From NCBI GenBank assembly GCA_900772495.1, contig CAAHEJ010000061.1:1-34553 (forward strand): 34,553 nucleotides of DNA, given 5' to 3'. Each line of letters begins with the position of its first letter. Position 1 is the first letter of the stretch. The notes below the pieces were generated by a model. The model did no database searches. It saw only the letters and a program-made list of their open reading frames with translations, and was not told where the DNA came from. A program made the position numbers and the translations under genes. Source of the stretch: an uncultured Campylobacter sp. (GTDB lineage Bacteria > Campylobacterota > Campylobacteria > Campylobacterales > Campylobacteraceae). Shown piece by piece: positions 1-7,566 of the stretch.

Positions 1-11
1 CCCCCCCCCCC
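1..11. repeat. Poly-C/G tract of at least 11 nt inside a coding region
   Basis: Eleven C on the plus strand open the window, equal to G on the coding strand of the glycosyltransferase. The tract may continue beyond the window, so the true length is unknown. Tracts of this kind are typical contingency loci in Campylobacter and Helicobacter surface-glycan genes. Confidence 0.85.
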
Positions 12-287
12 GTTTATGTGGCTTGAATTTACTTGTGTTTGTAAATTTGTTTGTGAAAGTTGAGTTGAATTTGAATGTGAATTTAAGCACGAATTTAAAT
101 GTGAATTTGCTTGCGAAAGTTGGGCGATTTTCGCACGCACCAAATCCGCACTTTTGTCGGTAGAATTGTTGTCAAAAACATAAATTTGCGCACTTGGCAA
201 GACACTACGCACCTCATCAATAACCGCGACAATGCTCTTTTCTTCGTTATAACAAGGGATAATCACAGCGATTTCATCGGGGTGCAT
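1..287 (-). CDS. Family 2 glycosyltransferase, N-terminal part, running into a poly-G tract
   Basis: The frame reads from an ATG at 287 to the window edge with no stop, so it is a partial gene of at least 95 codons. The first residues (MHPDEIAVIIPCYNEEKSI, then VFDNNSTDKS near 37-46) are the nucleotide-sugar binding half of a GT-A, family 2 glycosyltransferase. An AAGGA ribosome site lies 8 nt before the ATG. Residues 57-92 are low complexity, rich in Asn, Ser and Gln, and the DNA there is built from repeated AAATTC/AAATTT units. Codon 92 (Asn) is followed directly by a run of at least 11 G on the coding strand. Changes in G number would frameshift the protein, so on/off switching is likely. 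The acceptor and the glycan are unknown. The tRNA-Asn gene ends 25 nt upstream with no clear terminator, so both may share a promoter. Confidence 0.8.
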   Translation of the reverse strand, partial: MHPDEIAVIIPCYNEEKSIVAVIDEVRSVLPSAQIYVFDNNSTDKSADLVRAKIAQLSQANSHLNSCLNSHSNSTQLSQTNLQTQVNSSHINGGG

Positions 288-312
288 TGAAAGTATCCTT
301 TTGAGTGAAAAA

Positions 313-387
313 TGGCTCCGGATGCAGGATTCGAACCTGCGACCAAGCGGTTAACAGCCGCCTACTCTACCGCTGAGCTAATCCGGA
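313..387 (-). tRNA. tRNA-Asn (anticodon GTT)
   Basis: On the minus strand the gene folds as a normal cloverleaf of 75 nt. The acceptor stem TCCGGAT pairs with ATCCGGA. The D-arm reads TAGCTCAGCGGTAGAG, the anticodon loop CTGTTAA gives anticodon GTT, the T-arm contains GGTTCGAATCC, and CCA is encoded after discriminator G. A consensus promoter lies about 100 nt upstream. Confidence 0.97.
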
Positions 388-489
388 ATACCTAGCCCAT
401 TTAACCCTTTTTACCCGCGTAAAACGAACTGTGCTTTATTTAAGCCTTGCGAGCAAAAATGCTAAAATCTTGCCTAAAAATAAAAAGTG

Positions 490-518
490 ATTATAATCAA
501 ATTTAGTGTGTTTGTCAA
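490..518 (-). promoter_or_regulatory. Consensus sigma-70 promoter for tRNA-Asn
   Basis: On the minus strand, TTGACA (513-518) and TATAAT (490-495) are separated by exactly 17 nt. This is unusual in Campylobacter, where -35 boxes are normally weak, and it suggests strong expression. The predicted start near 483 leaves a leader of about 95 nt before the mature tRNA. The -10 lies in the palindrome GATTATAATC. Confidence 0.8.
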
Positions 519-549
519 GGGCTTAATGCGCTCATTTATCTTGCGCCCT

Positions 550-1449
550 TTAAACGCGGTAAAACCTTACCCCAGCAAGCTCAACAACACGAATTTTAGA
601 GCTTTCAAGCATTTTTTGCAAAAGAGCCTTTGAATTTTGGCTCATCGCTTTTATATCAAGCTCACTTTGTGGGCGCAAAGCAAGGATTTTCAGCAACTCG
701 TCCTCGCTAAAATCCACGCTTTTTGCGCTAAAATGCCGCTTTGGCAAAAGCACAGGCGCACTTGTAATGAGCGCGGCGAGCTTTGAAAGGGTTTGTTCGC
801 TCACAGCCCTTACAGGATAAGCGCTCGGTCTATCTATAGTGCCTATATCCACTCTGTCAGGCTTTATACGCAAAAAAGCCTCATTTAAAGCCCTAAATTC
901 AAGCTCGTTGTCGTTTAAACCCTGCACTACAAGCACTTCCATCACAAGCTGTCCGTGAAATTTGGCGCGAAAATGAGCCATTTTTTCTATCATTTCTTGC
1001 AAATTTATGCTTTTGTGCGCTTTATCTACTCGAAAAAATGTCCTTTCTACCGCGCTATCAAGGCTAAATTTTGCCACATCAAGCCCTAGCATAGCTTCAA
1101 AGGCAAACCCGCTTAAAACGCCCGTGCCGTTGCTTAAAATGAGTAGTTTTTTGTCCTTTTTTATGGAATTTAAGGATTTTACAAGCTCTTTTAAGTGCGG
1201 ATACAAGCTCGGCTCGCCATTTGCCGTAAGCGTGATGAAGTCAAATTCAAGCCCCTTGTCAAAGGCAACTTGCACTTGCGACACCACTTCATCGACATTT
1301 GGGGCGTTTTGAGAGAGCAAAACGGGCTTTGCGGGCTTTAACTCACAATACACGCAGTCAAAATTGCACTGCTTATGTGCTGGGCTTAAATCAACCCCAA
1401 GCGAAAGCCCAAAACGGCGCGAATTCACAGGTCCAAAAATGACATTCAT
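550..1449 (-). CDS. Radical SAM protein (Cj1244-like)
   Basis: A 299-residue protein with a radical SAM cluster motif CNFDCVYC (Cys28, Cys32, Cys35), whose three cysteines bind a 4Fe-4S cluster that cleaves S-adenosylmethionine. The downstream TANGEPSLYPHL and LSNGTG segments fit the SAM-binding strands of this superfamily. The specific reaction is unknown. In C. jejuni, as I recall, a similar gene also sits beside hemE, which argues for an old gene pair but does not prove a role in haem synthesis. The gap to hemE is 74 nt. The C-terminal 60 or so residues look like a small helical domain specific to the family. Confidence 0.85.
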   Translation of the reverse strand: MNVIFGPVNSRRFGLSLGVDLSPAHKQCNFDCVYCELKPAKPVLLSQNAPNVDEVVSQVQVAFDKGLEFDFITLTANGEPSLYPHLKELVKSLNSIKKDKKLLILSNGTGVLSGFAFEAMLGLDVAKFSLDSAVERTFFRVDKAHKSINLQEMIEKMAHFRAKFHGQLVMEVLVVQGLNDNELEFRALNEAFLRIKPDRVDIGTIDRPSAYPVRAVSEQTLSKLAALITSAPVLLPKRHFSAKSVDFSEDELLKILALRPQSELDIKAMSQNSKALLQKMLESSKIRVVELAGVRFYRV

Positions 1450-1523
1450 TTTTCAAAGTCCATTTTCAAGGCATTTACTCTCATCAAAGCCGTCCAAGTG
1501 CTGAATTTTCGCACAACTCAAAC

Positions 1524-2546
1524 TCATCGCGCTGAACTTTCTTGCACCAAACGCACGAAAAACTTCGCATTTTCCACAGGAATGTCGGGCAAAATGCCGT
1601 GTCCTAGGTTGAAAATGTGCGGTGCGCCTTTCATAGTGTCTAGCACGCTCGCCACGCCGCTTTGAATGGCGGCTTTTTCGTAAAGTCGGCAAGGCTCTAA
1701 ATTACCTTGTAAGGTGTATCGTGGGCTTAAAAGTTTTTTGGCAAGTGGCAAAGGCGTGTCCCAGCTCACTCCAAAGACATCAAAGTCCCCATTTATGCCA
1801 TCTAAATACCCACTTATGCCTTTTGGAAAAATAATTACAGGGATTTGTGGATATTTTTGCTTGATAAAACTTGAAATTTCAAGCATATAGTTAAAAGAAA
1901 ATTCAAAAAACGCCTCTTTTTCCAGCGCACCAGCCCAGCTGTCAAAGATTTGAATAGCGTTTGCGCCCGCTTTTATCTGCCTTTCAAGGTAGAGTTTGAG
2001 TGTGTGTGTGAGCTTAGCTAGGATTTTGTGCAAGAATTCAGGGCTTTGATAAAGCATTTTCTTGCACTTTGCGTAGCTTTTTGAGCCGCGCCCTTCTATC
2101 ATATAAGTCGCTATGGTCCAAGGTGAGCCACAAAAGCCGATGAGTGCTTTATCTTTTGGTAATTTTTCTCTTGTAAGTGCGAGCGTATCATAAACATAGC
2201 TTAATTTTTCTACCGCTTTTTCATCATCAAGGGCATTTAAATCGCTCTCATTTGTCAAAGGCTCGTCAAACACAGGTCCTTCGCCCTTTTCAAAGCGCAA
2301 ATTCATACCCATTTCCAAAGGCACAACCAAAATGTCAGAAAAAATGATAGCCGCATCCACGCCCAAAATCTCAACAGGCTGCAAACTCACCTCAGCCGCC
2401 TTTTGATAGTCCTTGCAAAGGCTGAGAAAGTCCCCAGCTCGCGCACGAACAGCCATATACTCTGGCAAATACCGCCCTGCTTGGCGCATCATCCACACAG
2501 GCGTGTAGAGCGTGGGCTTTTTCAAACAAGCATCGATGAAAATCAT
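1524..2546 (-). CDS. hemE: Uroporphyrinogen decarboxylase
   Basis: HemE removes four carboxyl groups from uroporphyrinogen III to give coproporphyrinogen III in haem synthesis. The protein has 340 residues, the usual length, and starts MIFIDACLKKPTLYTPVWMM with the family signature WMMRQAGRYLPEY. FSDILVVP, GFCGSPWTIATYM and a C-terminal NLGHGILPDIP segment also match the family. I place the start at 2546, because an AAAGGA ribosome site precedes it and the frame upstream (to 2636) only adds unrelated sequence. The ATG overlaps the stop of the upstream glycosyltransferase by 4 bp (ATGA), so translation is probably coupled. The haem supply fits the many cytochromes in this window. Confidence 0.95.
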   Translation of the reverse strand: MIFIDACLKKPTLYTPVWMMRQAGRYLPEYMAVRARAGDFLSLCKDYQKAAEVSLQPVEILGVDAAIIFSDILVVPLEMGMNLRFEKGEGPVFDEPLTNESDLNALDDEKAVEKLSYVYDTLALTREKLPKDKALIGFCGSPWTIATYMIEGRGSKSYAKCKKMLYQSPEFLHKILAKLTHTLKLYLERQIKAGANAIQIFDSWAGALEKEAFFEFSFNYMLEISSFIKQKYPQIPVIIFPKGISGYLDGINGDFDVFGVSWDTPLPLAKKLLSPRYTLQGNLEPCRLYEKAAIQSGVASVLDTMKGAPHIFNLGHGILPDIPVENAKFFVRLVQESSAR

Positions 2547-4027
2547 TGTGTATCCTTTGTGAGTAAGTATTTTATATGTGCGATAAAGCGTATTTTCTTT
2601 GGTTGGCGGTGCAAGTCCTTGAAAAACTCCCGCCACACAAGGCTTTTGCTAAAATTTATTTTTCGTAAAAGCTCTTTTATGCCCATAGTATCAGGCGTTA
2701 AAGGGCTTTTAAAGATTTTCATATACGCAAGGGCGGTTTTTTCAAAAAAATCCCTAAATTCTTGCTGAAATTTGGTATTTTGCTCGCTTTTTTGCCTAAA
2801 AAACTCCCAAATGTTAAAGCCCACAAGCACGAAACAAAAACTCTTAAAATAAGCCCTCAAAGCCTTATAGTCCTTAAAATCAGCCCTTAAAGGCTCTAAA
2901 AAACTAGGAAGTTTAGCGGGCATTGAGCTGTTTTTTTGTCCGCTCATCGTGGAATTTGCCCTTTGTCTGTAAATATATAAAGGCTCGTTTGTGTAGCTTA
3001 TTTTGCCCGCTAAACAAAAAAGCAAGGTCCCAAAGTCGTGGTCTTCGTGGTAAATTCCCTCTGTAAAACGCAAGGCGTAGCGGTTTAAAATGCTTGCCTT
3101 AAAAAGTCCTTGCCACGCAAAGTAAAAATCATAAATTTGATTTTGCGCCAAAAGCTCCAAGCCTGAGTTATACTCATCTTGCTTTAAGGATTGAAACTGC
3201 GAAAGCCTTTTTAAAATGGTGATTTTTTTGGTGTTATCATCAAATTCTTTGTTGCTATGCACCACTATATCCAAATCCTTTTCAAGCAAGGCTTGCACGC
3301 ATTTTGCAACACAATCTTGCGTGATATAATCATCACTATCGACAAAATGAATGAGCGCATTTTGTGGCAACTCTTGTGTGATGAAGTCATTTATGCGCTC
3401 TAAATCGCTTTTGATGAAATTTGGCTTTATTTGAGTAAAATGCGCCCTTAATTCTTGTGTGTCAATGCTTTTGTAAGATTTTTCAAAGCTGTGTGTTTGG
3501 GAAAGGCTTTGAATGTTAATGTTGTTTTGAAAGGCTTTTTCTTTGCTGTTTTGAGCTTTCGTAGAAAACGAAATATCTCTATTTTGAATTTGAGATACTT
3601 CGCTTCGCTCAGTATGACAAGATTTATCGGTATGACAAAGCTGATTGTTGTCATTTTGAGCCGTAGGCGAAAAATCTCCATCATCAAAAAAAGTTCTCAA
3701 CGCACTGCCCTTGATGAATTCAAGTCCAAAGTTTCGCGCTGTGGCTTGTCCGCCATTTGGCTTACTCACTACAAAAATGCGCTCATCATTTTCGGCAAAA
3801 TTAAGAGCGATTTTAAGACTTTCATCATCGCTGCCATCATCGATTAAGATAATGTCTAAATTCTCATAGCTTTGCTCCACTATGCTTTGTAAGCATTCTT
3901 TAAGATAGCTTGCGACATTGTAAATAGGCACGATGATAGAAACAAGCGGAGTTTTCTTTAAGCCTTGCTTTGAATTTTGTGCTAAATTTCGCAAGGAATT
4001 TTTTGCTTTATGCTGTGAGCTTTGCAC
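2543..4027 (-). CDS. Family 2 glycosyltransferase with a repeat-derived insert
   Basis: Residues 27-107 (PLVSIIVPIYNVASYLKECL, then LIDDGSDDES and NGGQATARNFGLEF) form the first half of a GT-A fold. The catalytic DxD-like motif HFVDSDDYIT only appears at 227-236. In family members these parts are normally contiguous; here about 115 residues (108-222) intervene, rich in Ser, Asn and Gln and containing CHTERSEVSQ and DISFSTKAQN, translations of a dispersed repeat. The frame stays open through the insert. The gene starts with GTG at 4027 after an AAAGGT site and ends in a 4-bp overlap with hemE. Its neighbour waaF suggests LOS or other surface-glycan work, but donor and acceptor are unknown. Total length is 494 residues. 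Confidence 0.85.
   Translation of the reverse strand: MQSSQHKAKNSLRNLAQNSKQGLKKTPLVSIIVPIYNVASYLKECLQSIVEQSYENLDIILIDDGSDDESLKIALNFAENDERIFVVSKPNGGQATARNFGLEFIKGSALRTFFDDGDFSPTAQNDNNQLCHTDKSCHTERSEVSQIQNRDISFSTKAQNSKEKAFQNNINIQSLSQTHSFEKSYKSIDTQELRAHFTQIKPNFIKSDLERINDFITQELPQNALIHFVDSDDYITQDCVAKCVQALLEKDLDIVVHSNKEFDDNTKKITILKRLSQFQSLKQDEYNSGLELLAQNQIYDFYFAWQGLFKASILNRYALRFTEGIYHEDHDFGTLLFCLAGKISYTNEPLYIYRQRANSTMSGQKNSSMPAKLPSFLEPLRADFKDYKALRAYFKSFCFVLVGFNIWEFFRQKSEQNTKFQQEFRDFFEKTALAYMKIFKSPLTPDTMGIKELLRKINFSKSLVWREFFKDLHRQPKKIRFIAHIKYLLTKDTQ
3548..3676. repeat. Cluster of dispersed TCATTTTGAGC/GTCATACTGAGC repeats inside a gene
   Basis: At least three related units lie here: 3650-3676 and 3548-3578 (TCATTTTGAGC-type, ending in GAAAAATC or GAAATATCTC) and 3592-3619 (read on the minus strand as GTCATACTGAGCGAAGCGAAG then TATCTC). 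The last two face each other and form an imperfect palindrome centred near 3585. A truncated GTCATACCG unit lies at 3629-3638. All are in frame with the glycosyltransferase. Related units occur at 13190-13215 and 21709-21914. Confidence 0.8.
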
Positions 4028-4062
4028 GGTAATTTACCTTTTATAAAACGATTTAAAAGTAA

Positions 4063-4068
4063 ATTATA
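4063..4068 (-). promoter_or_regulatory. -10 box for the glycosyltransferase-hemE unit
   Basis: TATAAT on the minus strand, 35 nt before the GTG start, in the 106-bp divergent region shared with waaF. No clear -35 is seen, which is normal for Campylobacter. Confidence 0.55.
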
Positions 4069-4091
4069 GCGAAAAATTATCAAAATTTAGA

Positions 4092-4097
4092 TATGAT
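4092..4097 (+). promoter_or_regulatory. Possible -10 box for waaF
   Basis: TATGAT, about 36 nt before the GTG start of waaF, with an AAGGA ribosome site at 4121-4125. Back-to-back with the opposite promoter. Confidence 0.4.
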
Positions 4098-4133
4098 TAT
4101 GCGAAAATAAGCTTTTTTGTAAGGACAAAATTT

Positions 4134-5204
4134 GTGAAAATTTTTATAAATCTTCCCACTTGGCTGGGCGATAGCGTAATGGCAAGTGCGGCGTTAAGGC
4201 TCATTTTTTCGCATTTTGAAAGGCTTGTAAATGACACAATTCAAAGCGCGCCAAACGCCACAAATTCCGCTAAATTTAACGACAAGCAAGAGTTGAAATT
4301 CATTCTTTATGGCTCTTTTGTGGCTTGCGAGCTGTTTAAGGACTATCAAAACGCTCAAATTTGCGTTCAAACGCCTAAAAAAAAGGGCATTTTGGGCGCA
4401 CTTGCTCGCTTTAAGGACTTATACAAACTTGCAAAAAATTTGGGCGAGTTTGATTATGCTTTTTCCTTTCGCTCAGCGTTTTCAGCGCGCATTTTGCTCT
4501 TTTTGCTTAGCTCAAAACACAAATTTATTTTTGACAAAAAGCAAGACAAAAACGCTCATCAAGTGCTAAAATATCTTGCTTTTGTCCAAAAAGCCCTTGA
4601 CACAAAGGCGCAAAGCGATGAGCTTTTTTTGCCTGTGCTTGAATTTAAGGGTATTTCATCAAAAGAAAGGCAAAATTTGCTCGGTAAATTCGGCATTAAC
4701 GCTGATAAAAAATGGCTTGGTATCAACGCAGGCGCAAAATACGGCTTGGCAAAGTGCTGGGACAAAGGATATTTCGCGCAAGTTGGCTTTGAATTTAGCT
4801 CAACACACGAAATTTTGATTTTTGGCACGAGTTTTGAGCAAGAAATTTGCGATGACATAGAGCTTTGGCTTGCTAAAAAGGGTGTAAAGGCTCACAATCT
4901 TTGCGGAAAAACCAGCATAAAAGAGCTGTGTGAGCTGATTTCAGCACTTGATTTGTTTGTAAGCAACGACAGCGGGGCTATGCACATAGCAGCCTTTTAC
5001 AAAACGCCTACCATTGCGGTATTTGGTCCCACTCGCTTTACGCAAACTAGCCCGTGGCGCAACGAAAACGCAAGGCTAGTGCATTTAAATTTGCCCTGTA
5101 TGCCTTGTATGAAGCGCGTTTGTCCGCTAAAACACCACGCTTGTATGAAGGATTTAAAGCCCAAACTTGTCATAAACGCAGCGAAAGAGCTTTTGGCTTT
5201 GTGA
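4134..5204 (+). CDS. waaF: ADP-heptose:LOS heptosyltransferase II
   Basis: WaaF is a GT9 enzyme that adds the second L-glycero-D-manno-heptose to the inner core of lipooligosaccharide on the cytoplasmic face of the inner membrane. The protein has 356 residues. MKIFINLPTWLGDSVMASAA at the N-terminus is the typical acceptor-side start, and LFVSNDSGAMHIAAFYKTPT followed by VFGPTRFTQTSPW is the typical ADP-heptose pocket. The start is GTG with AAGGA 8 nt before it. Residues 32-53 look like a short low-complexity insert. The gene converges on the lipoprotein at 5227, and its substrate is made by the adjacent opposite-strand operon, so the LOS heptose genes are all here but split between strands. 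Confidence 0.93.
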   Translation: MKIFINLPTWLGDSVMASAALRLIFSHFERLVNDTIQSAPNATNSAKFNDKQELKFILYGSFVACELFKDYQNAQICVQTPKKKGILGALARFKDLYKLAKNLGEFDYAFSFRSAFSARILLFLLSSKHKFIFDKKQDKNAHQVLKYLAFVQKALDTKAQSDELFLPVLEFKGISSKERQNLLGKFGINADKKWLGINAGAKYGLAKCWDKGYFAQVGFEFSSTHEILIFGTSFEQEICDDIELWLAKKGVKAHNLCGKTSIKELCELISALDLFVSNDSGAMHIAAFYKTPTIAVFGPTRFTQTSPWRNENARLVHLNLPCMPCMKRVCPLKHHACMKDLKPKLVINAAKELLAL

Positions 5205-5226
5205 ATTTGCGCTTTAAAAGTGCTGT

Positions 5227-5625
5227 TTATTTCACCGCTTGTATCAGTTTCCAAGTGCCGTCAATGTTGATAGCGTAAAAGATTTTATCGACAAACTGCC
5301 CGTTCTTGCCCTTGCACTCGATTTGCAGCTCCCTTATCGTCTCGCTGATTTGGGTGTTTTTGACGATTTTAAATTCCTCCACGCCGCCTATGCTGTCAAG
5401 CTCTTTTTGTAGCTCATCAAAGTCTTGCTGGATTTTTGCATCAATGTCCTTTGCGCTAATGTAGCTTCGCGCGCTTGTTGGCACATATATGTAGGCTTTG
5501 GCACGCCTAAAATCCTTTTCTTCAAGGGCTTTGATATAGTCCTTGCTTATGTATTTTGGGCTGTTTTTCATCGCACAACCCGCAAAAAGCAAGCACGCAA
5601 GGCTTGCAAAGATGATTTTTTTCAT
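5227..5625 (-). CDS. Small predicted lipoprotein
   Basis: A 132-residue protein whose N-terminus MKKIIFASLACLLFAGCAMK is a lipoprotein signal with lipobox LFAGC, so Cys16 is the likely lipidated residue. The mature part (YIKALEEKDFRRAKAYI, later IFYAINIDGTWKLIQAVK) looks like the small DUF4878 or NTF2-like lipoproteins, but I do not recognise a function. The start ATG overlaps the gmhA stop by 4 bp (ATGA) and its ribosome site GAGGAGA lies in gmhA, so it is the last gene of the heptose operon. That position hints at an envelope role only. Confidence 0.8.
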   Translation of the reverse strand: MKKIIFASLACLLFAGCAMKNSPKYISKDYIKALEEKDFRRAKAYIYVPTSARSYISAKDIDAKIQQDFDELQKELDSIGGVEEFKIVKNTQISETIRELQIECKGKNGQFVDKIFYAINIDGTWKLIQAVK

Positions 5626-6191
5626 TTTCTCTCCTCATTATCGATAAGCTGGCAAAGGCTGTGTATGCTTAAAATGTGCATTTCTTGGATACGCGCGGTG
5701 TCATCGCTTGGCACGACTAAATTTATCTCGCACAGCTCGTTCATCGCGCCGCCGCCCTTGCCGCTAAGCCCTATGCAGTGCATTTTAAGCTCCCTTGCCT
5801 TTTTAAAGGCGTTGAGGACATTTGGGCTTTTGCCACTTGTGGAAATGCCTATGAGCGTGTCATCTGCTCGCCCCAAAGCCTCAACCTGCCTTGAAAACAC
5901 AAATTCAAAGCCATAATCATTGCCTATTGCCGTAAGTGCTGATGTATCAGTGCTTAAAGCCACACCAGCAAGCGCGCCTCGCTCTTTTTTGTAACGCCCG
6001 CTAAGCTCTGCTGCAAAGTGCTGGGCATCAGCTGCGCTGCCGCCATTACCACAAATGAGAATTTTACCGCCATTTTTTAGGCATTTGTTTAAAATTTCAG
6101 CGATTTTAGCGATTTTTGGGGGCAAAATTTCACAACTTTTTTGCCACACCGCCAAATGCTCGCTAAATTCGTTTTCAACAACCTTTGTCAT
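5622..6191 (-). CDS. gmhA: Sedoheptulose-7-phosphate isomerase
   Basis: GmhA converts sedoheptulose 7-phosphate to D-glycero-D-manno-heptose 7-phosphate, the first step of ADP-heptose synthesis. The protein has 189 residues, the usual length, and is a SIS-fold enzyme. GNGGSAADAQH at 48-58 and STSGKS at 117-122 are the phosphate-binding loops; QEMH at 169-172 and His177 fit the family's metal and catalytic positions. Its start overlaps the end of hldE by 17 bp with an AGGA site inside hldE. It is the fourth gene of the gmhB-hldD-hldE-gmhA-lipoprotein operon. Confidence 0.95.
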   Translation of the reverse strand: MTKVVENEFSEHLAVWQKSCEILPPKIAKIAEILNKCLKNGGKILICGNGGSAADAQHFAAELSGRYKKERGALAGVALSTDTSALTAIGNDYGFEFVFSRQVEALGRADDTLIGISTSGKSPNVLNAFKKARELKMHCIGLSGKGGGAMNELCEINLVVPSDDTARIQEMHILSIHSLCQLIDNEERK

Positions 6192-7566
6192 CTTTTATCC
6201 TTTCTATGATTTTACTCGTGCTAAATCCGTCCTCAAAGTCGATGAGCTGCACCTCGCGCACGATTTTGCTGCCCACAACTTCCTTGCCCTCATAGTCCTT
6301 GCCCTTTACCAAAATGTCTGGTTTTAGGGCTTTGATGAGTTCAAGGGGCGTGTCCTCATCAAAAATCACCACAAAATCCACAAAATAAAGGCTTGCAAGC
6401 AAGCAAGCGCGCTCATACGCCTTATTTATAGGGCGTGAGCTTCCTTTAAGCCTTTTTACACTCTCATCGCTGTTGAGTCCAACCACGAGCAAATCGCCTA
6501 AATTTCGCGCTTTTTCAAGGTATTTGATATGCCCGTAATGTAAAATATCAAAACAACCATTCGTAAAAACGACTTTCTTTTGGGATTTTTCAAGCGCGTT
6601 GGCGAGTTCAGCACGGCTTTTTATCTTAAATTCAAAGCCGTTTTTTTCAAGGCTTTTTATCTCATCAAAGCTCACCGAAACGCTGCCTATCTTGCTTACT
6701 ACCACAGCTGCTGCTTTGTTGGCTAGCTCACACGCTTGTAAAATAGGCACTTTCAAGGCTAGACAAAAGGAAAGCACTGAAATCACGCTATCCCCAGCCC
6801 CTGTTACATCAAAAACCTCCCTTGCCTGCGCGGGTGCAATGTGTAAGCTCTCATCATATAGTGCTATGCCAGCCTCTGAAAGCGTGATGAGCGAATACCT
6901 TAAATCAAAGTCCTTTTTCAGCCTTTCTATGCCGATTTTTAAATTTTGTCCGTCTAAATTTGGCATTTTGAGCGCTTCAATGGCTTCTTTTTTGTTTGGC
7001 GTTAAAAGCGTTGCGCCCTTATATTTGCTATAATCACTGCCCTTTGGGTCGATAAGCACGGGAATTTTAAGCGAATTTGCCTTTTTGATGACAGCTTGAC
7101 ACACCTTTTGCGTTAAAACGCCCTTGCCGTAGTCGCTCAAAACAATAGCTTCATAATCTTTTGCTATTTTATCAAATTCACTCAAAAGCTCATCTTCAAG
7201 GGCAATTTCCTCCACACTTTCATCATCAAGGCGCAGCACTTGCTGACTTTGAGAGATAATGCGGTTTTTCAAAGAGCTTGTGCGTCCCTTTTGCACCAGC
7301 AACTTGCCCTGCAAACGCTCTTGTAAAAACTTGCCTGCCTCATCATCGCCCACAACGCTTAACGCATAAGCCCTTGCGCCAAGGCTTTGCAAATTCGCAT
7401 ATACATTTGCCGCACCGCCAAGCCTTTTGTCGTTGCGTTTAGCGTTCATCACAAGCACGGGTGCCTCAGGGCTTACGCGCTTACAATCACACCAAATGTA
7501 ATTATCTACCATCAAATCGCCTATGATTAGGATTTTGGGCTTTTTACCAACTAAAAAATCAAGCAT
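6175..7566 (-). CDS. hldE: Bifunctional heptose 7-phosphate kinase / heptose 1-phosphate adenylyltransferase
   Basis: HldE carries two steps of ADP-heptose synthesis in one chain of 463 residues. Residues 1-310 are a PfkB/ribokinase domain: GGAAN at 50-54 and the catalytic DVTGAGD at 253-259. Residues 330-463 are a nucleotidyltransferase domain with TNGCFDILHYGH at 335-346, which holds the HxGH-type signature. C. jejuni names include waaE, rfaE and hldE. The ATG overlaps hldD by 8 bp and the 3' end overlaps gmhA by 17 bp, so the operon is tightly coupled. Both domains look intact. Confidence 0.95.
   Translation of the reverse strand: MLDFLVGKKPKILIIGDLMVDNYIWCDCKRVSPEAPVLVMNAKRNDKRLGGAANVYANLQSLGARAYALSVVGDDEAGKFLQERLQGKLLVQKGRTSSLKNRIISQSQQVLRLDDESVEEIALEDELLSEFDKIAKDYEAIVLSDYGKGVLTQKVCQAVIKKANSLKIPVLIDPKGSDYSKYKGATLLTPNKKEAIEALKMPNLDGQNLKIGIERLKKDFDLRYSLITLSEAGIALYDESLHIAPAQAREVFDVTGAGDSVISVLSFCLALKVPILQACELANKAAAVVVSKIGSVSVSFDEIKSLEKNGFEFKIKSRAELANALEKSQKKVVFTNGCFDILHYGHIKYLEKARNLGDLLVVGLNSDESVKRLKGSSRPINKAYERACLLASLYFVDFVVIFDEDTPLELIKALKPDILVKGKDYEGKEVVGSKIVREVQLIDFEDGFSTSKIIERIKDDKGC

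Noticed and set aside
1453..1692. A 79-codon minus-strand frame near the hemE 3' end
   Set aside because: It lies mostly inside hemE in another frame, is very Arg/His-rich and has no ribosome site.
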